Below are positions 12,791 through 23,505 of a stretch of DNA of 64,000 nucleotides, one piece after another (within the stretch, counting starts at the first letter, position 1; each line of letters starts with the position of its first letter). Source of the stretch: Limnephilus marmoratus (taxonomy: Eukaryota; Arthropoda; Insecta; Trichoptera; Limnephilidae); contig OU862915.1 in the NCBI GenBank assembly GCA_917880885.1, forward strand, positions 38,014,676 to 38,078,675. Direction: 5' to 3'. A program made the position numbers and the translations under genes. The notes beneath the pieces were generated by a model. The model made no database searches, was not told the DNA's origin, and was given only the letters and a program-made list of their open reading frames with translations.

Positions 12791-12808
12791 TGGTGACCCC
12801 GACGTGAT
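12791..12808 (+). promoter_or_regulatory. Primer-binding site, tRNA-Trp
   Basis: TGGTGACCCCGACGTGAT lies two bases after the 5' LTR. It is complementary to the 3' end of eukaryotic tRNA-Trp (…ACGTCGGGGTCA plus CCA), the primer also used by avian alpharetroviruses and CsRn1-type gypsy elements. Confidence 0.85.
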
Positions 12809-12983
12809 ATGGATACTCAGCATATAGCATCCTGAAAAGAGTGTTACCACGACGCACCGGTAACACCGCAAAACGAGGGAATCGGTAGAGACGCATCAGC
12901 ACGGACGCTCCGACCGGCCAGCACCAACTCGGCTCTCCTGCGACTCCTGGCATCATCATCTTTCAACCCTGTACTCCGTACAC

Positions 12984-12996
12984 TGGGAAGGGGGTG
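12984..12996 (+). promoter_or_regulatory. Polypurine tract
   Basis: A GGGAAGGGGG run immediately upstream of the 3' LTR, in the position of the plus-strand DNA primer. Its presence means both reverse-transcription priming sites survive in the 208-bp interior. Confidence 0.75.
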
Positions 12997-13874
12997 TGTG
13001 GCGACACATCATTATAAACTTCGCCACCAAAAGAGGAATCGAGAAACATCTCCGGATATCCGCGCGCATCGGCAAACCTACTTGCCTAGGTACCTTAGTA
13101 CCTATACTGGCCGCGATGTACTTTCTCGCCGGCCGTGCCAGCCCGACGATAATAATATCGCCCCGCCTAGAAAGGTCTCGAGACAGCACCGTACAATATC
13201 TGTACGGCGCCGAATATTCTCGAAGTGGCTCGTATTACCTACCGCGAGGTAGTTACTCTACCGCGGCTATATAAGCAGCCGATCGCTCGCCCGCTGCAGT
13301 TCAGTCCAGTTCAGTCTCACACTAACAGTCGGCCAACATCTCAGCATGTAACAGATCTCCGCATAAGTGCTCCTGCATGGCACCGCTACGCATCCAGGGC
13401 AGCTTCCTCGAGGTCCATCACCACGTCTCAGCTACAAGGCCCATCGTGTCTTCAGCTCCAGAGATCAGATTCATCCCGCGACTTACAAGGCTTGCGTCAC
13501 CTTCAGTCCGGGGATCAGTCACCACTTCATGGCACACCGAAGCCTTACCGTGCTTCGCTGCCATGGGAACGCGCTCCGCCTCGCCAGGACTACCTGCTGG
13601 TGGCTCAGCTCACCGAGCCACACACCGTTTACCTCCGCGACTTAAAGCGTCGAGCAACGGCCTGGAAGATAGGTCATCTCCACCAACAAGGTGTCGAGCA
13701 ACTCACTGACCTTCACCACACCATCTCCATCACACCGCACGCCTGCAGCATCTCATCTACGGCACCTTGCATTACATCATGTTACCGACCACCGACCATC
13801 TGCTACGTAGCCCAATAAACGACTGACTCACCACTTTGACATGACGACTTTCATTTCTGTCTCCCGCTCCCTCA
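12997..13874 (+). repeat. 3' LTR
   Basis: Second copy of the LTR, differing from the first by scattered substitutions and small indels (878 versus 864 bp). It carries TATATAAG at 13268-13275 and AATAAA at 13814-13819. A 197-codon open frame at 13225-13818 runs across the promoter and untranslated region and is not a gene. Confidence 0.9.
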
Positions 13875-14664
13875 AATCTATTAATTACTTTAACCTACTA
13901 AAACCATCTTTATATGTACCTTATAGCAGCTGAATCATAGTGGAGGGGAGCCAGGCAGACATAAAACAATCATAATCAAATTTACTAACAATTAACCATT
14001 TGAGTCATTCTTAATTATCTGTTCATTTAAACATGCGTATTTTCGATTAGTACAGTTTATTTACGAGTTCGTTAGGATGTATGGAAACATAATAAGCGAC
14101 GGAGGAAAGTTAGCTCATTTAGAGAGATTATTTAAAGTTAGATTTGCAAGGGAGAGACCAGTACAGTTTGAAACTCAACGCTCTGTTTAGAGTCAAAGGG
14201 TTACCACAAAAATGAAAGTAATTAATGTCCCATATCATAAATCAAAAAAATTACACAACGTTTGATGGAGTTTAATTACAACATAAATACGAAAATATTT
14301 ACGTCCAAGGTCGTAATTAACGTATTAATTAGTTAAGTATACATATCTCTAAAGGTATGTAGTACAAGGGAGCTTTAAGTAGCTTTCTGTAGTTATCAAA
14401 GAAAATAAGGGTCCAATTTTCATGAAGGCTTGTGTGACGTAGGGGAGGAATTTTCCATCCCTACTACACACATGCAAAGCCTTAAAATTTAAATACCGAT
14501 TAGAGCCAAAAGAAAAGTTCAAGAAAACTTGAAGGGATGAAAGAATTCCAAAAATAAAATAAATCAGCATCAGAAAGGCGAAACATCACAACTGTCTTGC
14601 CGATGGCCAGGAGAGTTTGATATATTTAAAGCAAGTTAAAAGAGAGAAAAAGAGAAATATTACA

Positions 14665-16018
14665 TATTATACCAGTCCATAAGGGTGACTCACGTCAAAA
14701 AGTCGAAAACTATAGGCCAATATCCATTCTCTCGGCGATCCCTAAACTCTTGGAAAGACTTGTCCATGATAATATATATCCCCAGCTTGCCGCCAAAATT
14801 ACGAAACAACAACACGGGTTTGTAAAAGGCAAATCTACCATGAGTAATTAACTAATTTACTCAAATTTCTTATTCACTAGCATGGATCGAGGCCACCAGG
14901 TAGATGCAATATACTGCGATTTCAAAAAAGCTTTCGACAAGGTTGACCACCTTATTCTTATTAAAAAAATTATGTTCAACGGAATTAGGGGAAATTTATA
15001 ACGTTGGTTTTTCTCATACTTGACAAAAAGACAGCAAACTGTATCATTACGAGGACATACTTCTACGTGGGAACCAGTTACTTCTGGCGTACCACAGGGA
15101 TCAATCCTGGATCCGCTGTTATTTATACTTTTTATTAACACTGTTACTAAATGTTTCATGCATTGTTTATTTCTTTTGTACGCCGATGATATAAAAATAT
15201 TTGCCATTTTTAGGAATTTAAACGATTGTCTGCTCATCCAAAGCGACTTAGTAAGGTTCGAAACATTTTGTAATGAAAACAAAATTTACCTAAGTTACAA
15301 CAAATGTAAACAAATAAGCTTCACTAAAAATCACAACGCTATTATATACAATTATTGTATTGGTAACTATTTACTCGAGCGCGTTTACTGTATAAAAGAT
15401 CTAGGCGTACTTTTTGATTCTAAACTCCATTTCGATGCGCACATTGAGAATATTGTGAATAAAGCTTACCGCATGCTAGGATTTATCATCAGGAATAGCC
15501 GCGAATTTCGAAAACCTGAAACATATCTTCTACTTTACTACACGCTGGTCCGTTCTCAACTTGAATACTGCACCTCCATATGGACACCACTTTACGGTGT
15601 CTATAAAGACAACATTGAAAGTATTCAAAAGAAATTTCTGCAATACCTCAATTACAGAATGAGCGCACCTAAACGGGGGTACATAAATATGCTCTCGAAT
15701 TATAACGTCTCCACTCTAACTAACCGGCGAACATACCTTGACCTCATGACGCTTTATAAAATCTGCAATAACGTTATCGACTGTCCTGACCTACTGAAAC
15801 TAATAAACTTCAAAATACCACCCAGAGTAACAAGGCTTAACGACTTATTCCATATTAGCCGGACGCGTACAAATGCTGGTGTCAGGGATCCAATCAGAAA
15901 AATGTGCGAATCGTTTAATCAAAATCAAAACCTCAAGGATTCCGACTTATTTTTTGATACACGCAGTACTTTTAGTAGAAAATTGAAGGCTGTTTTCCTA
16001 CAAAGTACAATAACTTAG
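14665..16018 (+). pseudogene. LINE-B, 3' piece (reverse transcriptase)
   Basis: Continues the frame broken at 6175. It starts with IIPVHKGDS, then NYRPISILS, HGFVKGKST, DFKKAFDKVDH (palm motif A, ~14920), GVPQGSILDP (motif B, ~15085) and LLYADDIKIF (motif C, ~15177). Two stops interrupt it before 15020 (near 14847 and 15000). From 15020 to 16018 the frame is open for 332 codons through the thumb and C-terminal region (LVRSQLEYCTSIW). It belongs to the same broad Jockey/CR1-like group as LINE-D but to a different family. It is non-functional because of the stops, the 5' truncation and the insertion. No clear poly-A tail follows. Confidence 0.9.
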
Positions 16019-16266
16019 ACGTTGGCTTGGTTTTGACGGCTACACCAAAGGTAAATGCAAAAAACCATCTTGAAGTATACTGTAATGCCAGCCCGCAGTG
16101 GATTGGTGCTGGCGACACGGTATTGCTTCGAAGTACTTAAGCACACATTTCATTTCTAACATTTACACATCTGCCCTGATGATGGACACTGTAACGCTGT
16201 CCGAAACGTTGGCTAAAGGAGGAGGTAGCGCAACACGGCATAATACCCCAAAAGGAAATAACCATA

Positions 16267-16282
<16 letters not shown>
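16019..16282 (+). repeat. Penelope-type terminal sequence
   Basis: Non-coding tail after LINE-B. Its last part (GGTAGCGCAACACGGCATAATACCCCAAAA, two halves of under 20 nt each) matches the inverted fragment at 3269-3413 and, more weakly, 33871-33955. It ends in a TA repeat where LINE-C has inserted. Tails with a CTGATGA...GAAA core followed by CGGCATAA-type sequence are typical of Penelope-like elements; that assignment is from family knowledge and was not tested. Confidence 0.5.
16171..16215 (+). ncRNA. Hammerhead-ribozyme-like motif
   Basis: CTGATGA at 16176-16182 and GAAA at 16203-16206 flank a stem with GGACA (16184-16188) pairing TGTCC (16198-16202). GAAA is followed by CGTT, giving the self-complementary ACGT expected of dimeric type I hammerheads. 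GCC upstream can pair GGC downstream as a short stem I. One unpaired T sits between CTGATGA and the stem, which departs from the consensus, so activity is uncertain. Confidence 0.4.
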
Positions 16283-16301
<19 letters not shown>

Positions 16302-19300
16302 AACGCCCTGATGGGCTTTTACATGACAAGTTTATAATACAGAGACAGTTTTTAAATAAAAAAAGATAAACTATAAAAATATAACTAGTAAACATCATAT
16401 GAAAGGTAGGTATACAGATAAATTTAAGGAAAGATAGTGCATTACAATAAAAGAGAAAGTTTCTAAGTTATAAATGGCATAGAAATAAACTTGTAGGTAT
16501 GTTAGTAATTACAAAATTTACAGGTGACTAATTAAATGTGATGAAAAATACATGACAAAATGCAAGATACATAGAAAGAAAACGGTAATAGGTTTTTATA
16601 TTGTAGATTTATAGAAATACACAAATATATGCAATAGATCCTATGTGATGCTCCTTAGATATCAAAATATTCTACATAAAAATATTGTTCAGATATTTCT
16701 TGAACAAAGGTAAACTTGTATTGAATACATCGATATTTGAGGTAAATTTGTTCCCTAGTGTGTGCAATCGTGAAATTGTGCATGTGTGTGGTAGTTGGTT
16801 ACAGAATTATTGTTGCAGAATAATATGTTGCAGAATAATAAATCAATGAGATGCAGAAGTTCGCAACAAACTAATTCGGAGTGAATAATTTTAAACAAAA
16901 AAGTTAGATCGTTTATTTTTCTTCTGTTTTCTAGGGAATGCAATTTAAGTATGTTTAGTAAAGATGTGTAGTTAATGTGTTGAATAGGTATGTGTAACTT
17001 GAAGTTAATAAATCTTAAAAATTTGTGCTGCACTCTTTCGATATTTCTTATATGAATTTGATATTATGGGGACCAAACTATGGAATTATATTCCAACAAG
17101 CTGCGTACGAGTGACAAATATACGATTTTTATAACTTCCAGCGAATCGAAGTCTTTAATTGTTCTGATTATAAATCCTAGTGTTTTCATGCCTTTATTAG
17201 TTATTTGTTGTATGTGATTTATAAAGTTTAATTGCGTATCAAACACAACTCCAAGATCCCTAATTTCTTTGATTTTTTTCTAAGATTTTATTATCTATTG
17301 TGTATTTGAAAGATAGTGGAGTCTTTGTTCGACAAAATGTTAGTGTCTTACATTTATCGATATTGAGGAATAAGTTGTTTGCGACACACCAATTTTGTAA
17401 TTTGACGATGTTTGACTGTAGGATTAGGCAGTCACCTATATTGGCTATTTCTTTGTATAATTTGATATCATCGGCAAAAAGCAGAACTTCTACATCGTCG
17501 AAACAACTTATGATATCATTTATGAATATTAAGAAAAGGATGGGGCCGAGATGACTCCCTTGCGGTAGACCACTAGTTGCATATATTAATTTAGATTTAT
17601 AATGTTTAATTTTAACAAATAAGATTCTGTTAGACAAATAACTTGAGAACCAATCCAACAACTTGCCTCTCAGTCCTAAGGCATACAGTTTCCTAAGTAA
17701 TAATTTATGTGATACTTTGTCGAATGCTTTTGAAAAATCTGTGTAGATACTGTCAACTTGTTTTTTTTTGTAAAAGATTCTGTAATATAGTTATGGTAAA
17801 GTAACAGGTTAGTAGCAGTTGACCTACCAGAAACGAATCCGTGTTGGTTTTTATCAATTACTTTTAATACTGATGTATAAATTAAATCGAGAACAAGGGA
17901 TTCAAAGATTTTCGGGAGTGCTGATTGTATGCATATAGGACGGTAGTTTTTAATATCTGTGTCGTCACCTTTTTTGAGAATCGGTGTAATATAACCAGAT
18001 TTCCAACGGGTTGGAAAATGTCCAGAAGAAAGTAGGTGGTTAAATAATGCGGTGAGTGGACCTGATATTGCAGATGCGCATTGTTTGAAAAATATTGGTG
18101 GGATGTTATCTGGGCCTGCAGATTTGTTAGGGTCAAGTGAAATTATTTTATTTAAGCATGATTCCTGTGTTATGAGGCAATTATGTAGATGTATTGTGTT
18201 TGATATGTGTATGATGGTACGTTGTTATCTGATATTTCGCCTTCGTATACACTTTGGAAATGATCCGCAAACAAATTAACAATATCGAAGGTGCTATTGG
18301 CTATTTTGCCATCATAATGCATTGTGGGAGGGTAGTCTGTACTTTCATTGTTTAATTTTTTAACGAAATTCCAAAGATTCTTTGTTCCTAGCGCAGTTTT
18401 CTCAACGGAGGTGATGTGTGCTTTATAGCACAGTTTCGATAGTGTTTTACATTTCTTTCTTGTTTCTGAGAAGTTTAAGTAGTCGTTGATTTGGTGGGTT
18501 AGTTTAAAAATTTTGTGAAGCTGTTTTTTTTGTTTCAGTAAGAGTATAAGGTCCGTGGAGAACCAAGTTGGATATGTTCTGTATTTTGGTGTATACGAGG
18601 GGACATGAGATTTTATATTTTCAGAAAATGTTTCATAGAGTTTTTCTAGTATTTGTTCGATATCACTGTTAGTGGTCAAGAAAGTCCAATCTGTATTAGT
18701 GAGTTGGTAGTTAATAGAATCGTAATCAGCGTTTTTGAAGTTGAGTGTTGTTTGTTTCAGTGGTGGATTGTTTGTGTACATATTTACTATAATGTGTAGA
18801 GGGGGATGATAATTATCCATCGGAACGAGCTGATCGTTTGACATTTCAACACACAGTTTAGAGCAGTTTGAAAGGGCAAGGTCTAAAAGACGACCACATA
18901 TATTGGGTACAAAGTTATGTTGATGCAAATTTAAATAGTTTATCGTATCTATCACTTCACGTGCTGGGTCGTTAGAACTTTCGTTAGTAATATAACCATT
19001 GTCACTAGAGTTCCATTTCAAATTGGGAAGATTATAGTCGCCGACAATAATTATTTTCGATGTAGGATTTTTTGACATAAGAAATTCGATGTCTTCACAA
19101 TGTTTCTTGTAGGTTTGGATGTCGGAGTTTGGTGGTAAGTATACGGTTCCAAGATTTTTTCCATGTGAGTGACAATTTGTACAAATAATTGCTCCAATGA
19201 GGTATTTTGCGTTTTTAGTTTTTTCGCTGATATATTTTCCTTGATTGCAATCAAAACTCCGCCTCCTCTGGATTTGGTACTAGATTTAGGGTCTCTGTCA

Positions 19301-19797
19301 CGCCGAAATATCTTGTGGTTTGTGAATCCAAGTTCAGGAGATTTTATTTCAGGAACGAGCCAAGTTTCAGTAAGGATAAATATATCATGTCCGTGTAAAG
19401 GTACCGTTACTTTAAGGTCATGTAGTTTTGTACGAAGTCCTCGTGTATTTTGATAATAGATTTTGATTTTATCAGGGCATTTGGTCCGGCATTTTCGGTT
19501 AGTTAGGCCGTATCTTGGTCTTAACATCAAAATTTTTCCAAAAATAATTTGTAAACTTTTATAAGGATATTGCGGATTTTTTCATCTCTCTATTTGTAAA
19601 ATAATATTTACTTATGTATATGCATACCTCCGTCTTTTCCGTATTTAAAGGTAAAAATATTTGTATGTGTTTTTATCTGCTGTTATAATGTTAATTCGTG
19701 AGAAATAGTTTGGATGCATAGGTGAATTCTCTATTAATTGTTTTGTATATTCTTGTTAATTAACATCTGTATCTGTATTTTCTCCTTAATAAAAAAA
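16283..19797 (-). pseudogene. LINE-C (endonuclease + reverse transcriptase), frameshifted
   Basis: A nearly full ORF2-like region on the minus strand. The endonuclease starts in the 19530-19051 frame (YYQNTRGLRTK, TETWLVPE) and continues in the 19078-18170 frame (IIVGDYNLPNLKW). Reverse transcriptase pieces follow: KSAGPDNIPP (~18100), NYRPICI-type fingers, DFSKAFDKVSH (~17725), GLPQGSHLGP (~17560) and LLFADDIKLYK (~17470). The C-terminal region (LVRSLLEYNSIVW) ends near 16755. Several frameshifts make it dead. The 3' end is an A tail, seen as a T-run at 16283-16299, next to TA repeats that may be the target duplication (similar ATATATATT near 19800). No ORF1 was recognised. It lies tail-to-tail with LINE-B. 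Confidence 0.9.
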
Positions 19798-19839
19798 AAT
19801 ATATATTAGTACAAATACTTATATTTGCCATGACGACTT

Positions 19840-19920
19840 ATGGCTAGTAAAATGATCACTTGTTATTTTAAATATGCGAGGCTGTTTGAAAAGAGAAATT
19901 TAACTTAGAAATTTAAAAAT
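19840..19920. repeat. Right arm of 80-bp inverted repeat
   Basis: Inverse copy of 5803-5882 (ATGGCTAGTAAAATGATCAC, then the AATATGCGAGGCTGTTTG segment). With LINE-C removed it lies about 40 bp beyond the Penelope-type tail at 16019-16282, so it may be part of that element's terminal repeat. Confidence 0.8.
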
Positions 19921-20836
19921 AATGTAAGTAATTGCTTAATTATTATTATTTCTTTTCTGCCTTTCTTCACTTTATCTTTAATACTTACTTTGTTTTATAT
20001 TTTATTTTGCTAATAATTATTTCTGTTATTTCACTAGTAGCAACTTCACCTAGTAACAACTAAACCCTGATTTACGTATGCTATAAATATTCATAATTGG
20101 AGTGTTAATATCTGAGCACATCCCAATGGCAATGTCATTCATGTAAAAATTGATAACACTCTATAAATTTTTCAAGTAAAATAATAAAAAAAAAAATATG
20201 AACCATTCCACATTAAAATTTTTAAGAAACAAAAATAGACAGTTCGAGGAACATTAATACTCTTTTTGTTTCTAATTAACCGTTAATTTTGAAATTATAT
20301 CTCCTAATTAACAGGATGTTTAAAATGGATACTTTTAATCTTGAAATAATTAGACAATTAGCACATCATAATTTAACGTTCGATACTAACTCAATAATGT
20401 TTTGCATCGAAGAAATTCGAAGCTTTGAAGTAATAATACCTTCCTTAATTATTAACGGACAATTCTTGGAGAACAAAATTTCGTTCGCCCAATTATAATC
20501 TTAATAATATTCGTAAGACCGTTTAATGAGACAACTTTGTTAGAAGAAGTTTCATTGTGTATTAATTCTTGTGTTGTTATTTTGTTTAATGAAGTTTTAT
20601 TATTTGTTCGGGCAAGCTGATATTTATTTGATTTGGAAATTGCAGAAAGGGATTATATTCAATTTACCCTAAATTATTTTGTAATATTTAATATACCAAA
20701 ATGATCCTGTACAGGGGTATCATTACGCAACAGGCGACAGGTGTACGTAAATTGCTAACACAATCAGTACTGAAGTAGCCAACATGAATATTAAATATTT
20801 ACATTCGTTAGGAACAAATATGGTCAAACAAAATTA
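19921..20836. other. Unassigned AT-rich sequence
   Basis: Nothing recognisable. A 69-codon open frame at 20289-20498 has no motif and sits in 70%+ AT sequence. Confidence 0.4.
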
Positions 20837-21268
20837 GGGTGTGTAATTCACATGCGATAGAAGTGAAACCAGAAAGTCGCTAGATGTCGCATTCTTTTGC
20901 CTGTTTATTTTAAAAAGGGTTGAAGATTGGCTATTGATTTACAAAAACAAAAATGTTTATTTTTTTGGATTTCGTAGGATTCGAACCTCCGTCCGCTGGA
21001 TTTCTCTGGCCGCTGAGATTTGCGACGCACTATACTGCTGCGCTATGGGACGCGCTCGGCGAGGCGCGTATTTACGCATTATATTCAGACGACCCGTAAA
21101 CAAACAAAGCGGCCAATGAGCGCAGAACTATCATCGTTTCCGTTTTATATCTCAACCAATAGGGGCCTTGAGCGCAGTTTGTTGCTTCGCAGGTGCCGTA
21201 GTGCGTCATTTCGTCACATCCAAATTTCAAATCACTCTAACGGGACTAAGGAAGTTTCACATCAATTA
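20837..21268. repeat. Dispersed repeat R3, copy 1, with SINE insert
   Basis: Shares with 30758-31013 a start resembling GCGGTAGAAGCGAAAC, the phrases GCGGCCAATGAGCGCAG, TATCTCAACCAAT and TGCTTCGCAGGTGC, and an end GGAAGTTTCAC that is loosely inverse to the start. It may be a non-autonomous TIR element. A tRNA-like head (20968-21055) interrupts it. Confidence 0.5.
20968..21055 (-). repeat. tRNA-derived SINE head
   Basis: On the minus strand it reads GTCCCATAGCGCAGCAGTAT (box A region) and then, ~55 nt on, GGAGGTTCGAATCC (perfect box B). The acceptor ends do not pair well and the spacing is long, as in a SINE or a tRNA pseudogene with a variable arm. A functional tRNA gene is unlikely. Confidence 0.5.
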
Positions 21269-21423
21269 AATAAAATAAAACAATTTATTGCACCTATATG
21301 CAAAAGGTAGTCAAATTCTTACATTTTTTTTCAAATCAGTTACAACCTTGGGAAAACTTCCAAAAGGTGGTCAATTCTAACATTTTGTGTTTTCTCGTAA
21401 TTTTTCTGGGAGGGATTTGATCA

Positions 21424-21825
21424 CGTTTTTTTGTACGTGAGCTCCGGAGGTCCAAGGAAAATAATTCTGCCATTTTTGGAAATGCTGTGTAGTGGTTGTT
21501 TTAAGGAATGGAAGGAGATGAAGTTCTGGAAAAAAACGTTATGAGGGGTGGATAATAGCTTGACGAGGTTTGACGGACGCATGAATCAATCCACTCATTG
21601 TGGTGCAAGGCGTGTTCCGCTGGAGAGGTAAAAAGTCTCCCTCAACTAGTCTTTCCCGATCTGGAATGCCACACATTTGTTAGGCAGACGCATCCTCGGC
21701 CAAAACCGCACAAACCTCACCTCATGAACCCGGGCACGCCTGCTCTCCAAAATGTAGCAAACTATTTAGAGTGATCTTTGGCAGATGTGTTGGCTATCCA
21801 ATAAATTGTTCCTGAGGCGGCAATA
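21424..21825 (-). repeat. R500 copy
   Basis: Minus-sense copy with an eroded hairpin end (GAGCTCCGGAGGTCCAAGG). The central blocks are recognisable: ACTCATTGTGGTGCAAGGCG, AACTAGTCTTTCCCGATCTG and AACCCGGGCACGCCTGCT. The head ends near TTCCTGAGGCGGCAATAG. Confidence 0.75.
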
Positions 21826-21946
21826 GTTAGATGATATTAATATTAATTTATTAAAGAAACTTGTTATTTTCGCTTTCTTGCATCCGAATTCCGTGCAATT
21901 AAATACAGGTATATTACCAACTGCATATGTACTTATTTGGATTTGA

Positions 21947-22372
21947 ATTTTGGGAGGCGGGTATGGGTACCAAGCCCCGGGAAGCATTTATTGGATAACC
22001 AACACCTTTGCCACAGATCACCCCAATTGGTTTCGTATTCTGACTTATCAGGGGTGCCCGGGCTAATGGAGGTAAGGTTTGTCAAATTCTTGGCGGCCAA
22101 TGTGTCTGCACACCTGCTTGCGTGACGAGCCGGATCGTAAGAGACTTGTTGAGAAGGTCCTTTGATCTCTCCAGACAGAATCCCACGACCCATCGCCTTG
22201 AACCGCAGTTGAAGAGATAGATTCGTATGATGTTACTCCTGACCCCAGATTCTTACCCGTACCCACCCCTCATACCTATTTCCTTCCCAGAACTTTCTTT
22301 TCTTCCTTTCCTTGAAAAAACCCTCCACACAGCATCCCCTAAGATGACATGTGGAGCTAATGCAAAAAAAAA
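21947..22372 (+). repeat. R500 copy, plus sense, near full length
   Basis: Starts with the family head TTTGGGAGGCGGGTATGGGT and ends GTGGAGCTAATGC followed by eight As. The hairpin has lost its inner arms (CCACACAGCATCC runs into CATGTGGAGC). It faces away from the copy at 21424-21825. Confidence 0.8.
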
Positions 22373-22437
22373 CAACTTCACTCAATCTAGGTACAAACTA
22401 GTATTTAAGACGACAATGTACCCTAAAATATATTCAG

Positions 22438-22640
22438 AATCTTAACGACGTAAGTAAAGAAGCCGTGTACAAATTGCGACTCGCGACCCGTGCACTGGAC
22501 GGACCTACTGTCGAATTTGCCGTATAAAAGAAAAGAATAAGAAGATAAAAAATGTGAGAATCTTAACGACGTAAGTGAAGAAAGCGTGTAAACAAATATA
22601 CGCCGCGGCACGGCGCGGCGTATTGTACGAACGTACGGTC
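22438..22640. repeat. ~121-bp tandem duplication
   Basis: AATCTTAACGACGTAAGT occurs at about 22438 and 22559, each followed by matching downstream blocks (GAAGMMMGTGTA..., TACKGTCGAATT). The second unit contains a GC-rich CGCCGCGGCACGGCGCGGCG palindrome-like patch. Confidence 0.65.
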
Positions 22641-23007
22641 GAATTCACCCTAGCAGGCCTGGATATTCGACCTTTCTGCCGCGTTCATTTTAATTAATTC
22701 TGAAGAACGTGCTACAAATATTTAAAATGTGTCTCCATGTAGTCCTTCCGAAATTATTAATTCATCGTCTAGAAAAATAAAATCTGGACCTTACCGCTAA
22801 CTTTATGGTTGAAAAACGGGTTATATAGTTTTGAAATCGTTGTACGTAAAATATATTAATGGTAGGGTACTATTTTTATTCATCTAATATATAAATAACT
22901 CGCATTTCTTGTGCGGCATGGAAATAAAAAGTTATTATAGTTACGAATTCGCCGGAAATGATTAAAATGTGAGTTTTGAGCATACAAAAATTATTAGGAC
23001 TGCGTAC
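22641..23007. other. Unassigned sequence
   Basis: No supported feature. Confidence 0.4.
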
Positions 23008-23505
23008 CGCCTTAAGAGGGCATTACCAGAGAAAGCCGGAAATACGTCATTTTCAAAAAAGTTTTTAGACGTATTTACTCTTTTCCGCAAAAAAATTATA
23101 AATGGATTTCGAAAGATTGTTCTTTTATCTAGCATAGTTATGTAATAAATTTTTAGAATTTTTTTTAATTTTTAGTATAATAAGGTTATTCCATAGGTCA
23201 TTGGCAGATTTGTTCAATTTTCAAAAAAAATTTTGTATTATACCACACCCATTTCAAATAATGTAATCATGCAGTAAAATAAATCAATACATTATCTAGC
23301 AAAGTTATGTATTAGAATTTTAATTTTAGTTTCAATAAAATCATTAAAAAATATGTACGTAGATGTGTTTCTTGACGAAAATTGGTCCATTTGTGTATTT
23401 ATTTGGGCACTTACAAACTAACATATTTCAGATTTTTTTAAACATTCTTATTAAATTTAGACATTATTGAAAAATGATAAATACTTATAATCAAAAAATA
23501 ACTAC
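23008..23505 (+). repeat. AT-rich dispersed repeat R430, copy 1
   Basis: Starts at CCTTAAGAGGGCATTACC. It matches 56400-56892 in the opposite orientation over almost its full length, including TTTCGAAAGATTGTTCTTTT and GACGAAAATTGGTCCATTTG. It also matches 63120-63378 in the same orientation over the first half. There is no coding frame and no clear inverted terminal repeat; the element class is unknown. Confidence 0.75.

Larger units (their letters stand above)
11925..13874 (+). mobile_element. LTR retrotransposon with minimal interior (tRNA-Trp PBS)
   Basis: The element has two ~870-bp LTRs (11925-12788 and 12997-13874) that begin TGTGGCGAC and end CCCTCA, with a 4-bp target duplication AATC (11921-11924, 13875-13878). 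Only 208 bp lie between the LTRs: a primer-binding site, a short leader and a purine tract. There is no gag, protease, reverse transcriptase or integrase, so it must have moved with enzymes supplied by another element. An 18-nt PBS complementary to the tRNA-Trp 3' end is typical of the CsRn1/Kabuki branch of Ty3/gypsy; that assignment is an inference. The LTRs are GC-richer than the host DNA around them and close to each other in sequence, which points to a fairly recent insertion. Confidence 0.9.
6176..14664. mobile_element. 8.49-kb insertion in LINE-B, TSD TATT
   Basis: The boundaries are set by the broken reading frame of LINE-B. TATT precedes 6176 and is repeated at 14665-14668, and removing one copy plus the insert restores an uninterrupted reverse transcriptase frame. 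The insert starts TGTGATG and ends ATTACA, the TG...CA pattern and 4-bp duplication expected of an LTR retrotransposon. I could not find the matching pair of LTRs by eye, and no gag/pol frame survives. The sequence is mostly AT-rich and non-coding from 6176 to 9539, with only sub-100-codon frames. It contains a piggyBac-type MITE (9540-10249), a degenerate array (10841-11135) and a nested LTR element (11925-13874). It could be a large non-autonomous LTR element with diverged LTRs or an unclassified transposon. Confidence 0.7.

Noticed and set aside
13225..13818. 197-codon open frame in the second LTR
   Set aside because: It spans the TATA box, start region and polyadenylation signal of an LTR. 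The equivalent frame in the first LTR is broken.
6176..14664. Ordinary LTR retrotransposon with two LTRs at the ends
   Set aside because: Ends are TG...CA with a 4-bp TSD, but I could not find the first few hundred bases repeated near the right end, nor a PBS. Left unclassified.
20968..21055. Functional tRNA gene on the minus strand
   Set aside because: Box B is perfect, but the ends do not form an acceptor stem and the spacing is off. A SINE head or pseudogene is more likely.
21950..22000. 5S rRNA-derived head of R500 (TATGGGTACCGC ... GGGAACC resembles 5S box C)
   Set aside because: The similarity covers only ~20 nt, and the rest of the 5S internal promoter is missing because the family starts just upstream.
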